A DNA stretch of 51,832 nt from Planctomycetota bacterium (GTDB lineage: Bacteria > Planctomycetota > UBA11346). This document shows positions 51,803-51,832 of the stretch, one piece after another (position 1 is the stretch's first letter; each line of letters begins with the position of its first letter). The notes beneath the pieces are model-generated. The model did no database searches. It was not told the DNA's origin and saw only the letters and a program-made list of their open reading frames with translations. Where the stretch lies: positions 1 through 51,832 of the forward strand of contig JACDEI010000038.1 in NCBI GenBank assembly GCA_013816485.1, written 5' to 3'. The translations under genes and the position numbers were made by a program.

Positions 51803-51832
51803 GCCGAATGCCGAATGCCGAATGCCGAATGC
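51802..51832. repeat. Heptamer array, TGCCGAA x4, cut by window edge
   Basis: Four perfect units of TGCCGAA run from 51802 into the window end, so the true length is unknown. The unit belongs to the same CCGAA-core family as the arrays at 46546, 50819 and 51531. Confidence 0.93.

Larger units (their letters stand above)
51363..51832. other. Repeat-filled right edge
   Basis: No gene is supported in this last 470 bp. It holds the promoter region of the four-helix-bundle gene (51363-51519), the higher-order heptamer array (51531-51650), a REP-like hairpin cluster (51718-51802) and the start of another heptamer array cut by the window edge. Confidence 0.6.

Noticed and set aside
1..51832. rRNA, tRNA or riboswitch genes
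   Set aside because: Reading the intergenic regions on both strands gave no tRNA cloverleaf, rRNA signature or recognisable riboswitch core; a covariance-model scan was not possible.

Overview
The window is a GC-rich chromosomal stretch that most likely comes from the PVC superphylum (Planctomycetota, or a Verrucomicrobiota/Lentisphaerota relative). Three signatures point there: a DUF1501 protein beside a PSCyt1/DUF1549/DUF1553 protein (9974-14106), a very large secreted dehydrogenase-like protein with a C-terminal CxxCH haem motif and HEAT-like repeats (30618-33959), and many large secreted beta-propeller, carbohydrate-binding and glycoside hydrolase proteins. No rRNA, tRNA, CRISPR array or reverse transcriptase was seen.

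Layout. 1-3632: two tandem orphan Rhs tip cassettes on the minus strand, each a conserved Rhs core with a different C-terminal tail and a different small downstream gene (candidate toxin/immunity pairs). 3852-20510: a sugar-type regulatory and secreted-protein region. It holds a LacI regulator, a FlgD-like/propeller/CBM9-like protein with a divergent GntR regulator, a minus-strand unit of a paralogous GntR regulator, a propeller, PSD1 and DUF1501, then a GH9 glucanase and a small secreted protein. 20952-30433: two secreted proteins (one with a possible C-terminal sorting signal), a GH51-like arabinofuranosidase downstream of an ECF sigma factor and a FecR-type anti-sigma protein with a carbohydrate-binding-like C-terminus, an exported pyroglutamyl-peptidase-like protein and an AraC regulator. 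30618-33959: the PVC-type haem protein. 34049-44371: a decayed typA fragment, an unknown protein and a type I restriction-modification operon (hsdM, hsdS, an AlbA/ATPase-type gene, hsdR). 44475-50820: full-length typA, a secreted transglutaminase-like/TPR protein and a cytochrome P460-like protein. 50819-51832: an S23/bAvd-type four-helix-bundle gene embedded in heptamer repeat arrays.

Working together. The central genes look like regulated modules for plant-type polysaccharides: GH9 and GH51 enzymes, carbohydrate-binding-like domains, LacI/GntR/AraC regulators with sugar-type effector domains, and a sigma/FecR switch whose periplasmic part may sense polysaccharide. The restriction-modification operon lies between a partial and a complete typA copy and so looks like an acquired or rearranged block.

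The most unusual signal is a set of short tandem repeats, mostly 7 bp, sharing a CCGA-like core (TCCGATG, GCCGAAC, GAACGGC, ATTCGGC, TGCCGAA). They often occur as pairs in opposite orientation, so transcripts could fold into long hairpins. One pair brackets the four-helix-bundle gene, recalling the stem-flanked S23 genes inside 23S rRNA intervening sequences. A perfect 28-bp-arm palindrome sits in frame inside hsdM, and a REP-like multi-hairpin element lies beside the last array. Together these suggest a family of hairpin elements that spreads in this genome, possibly with the S23-like protein as its partner; this is inference and needs genome-wide testing.
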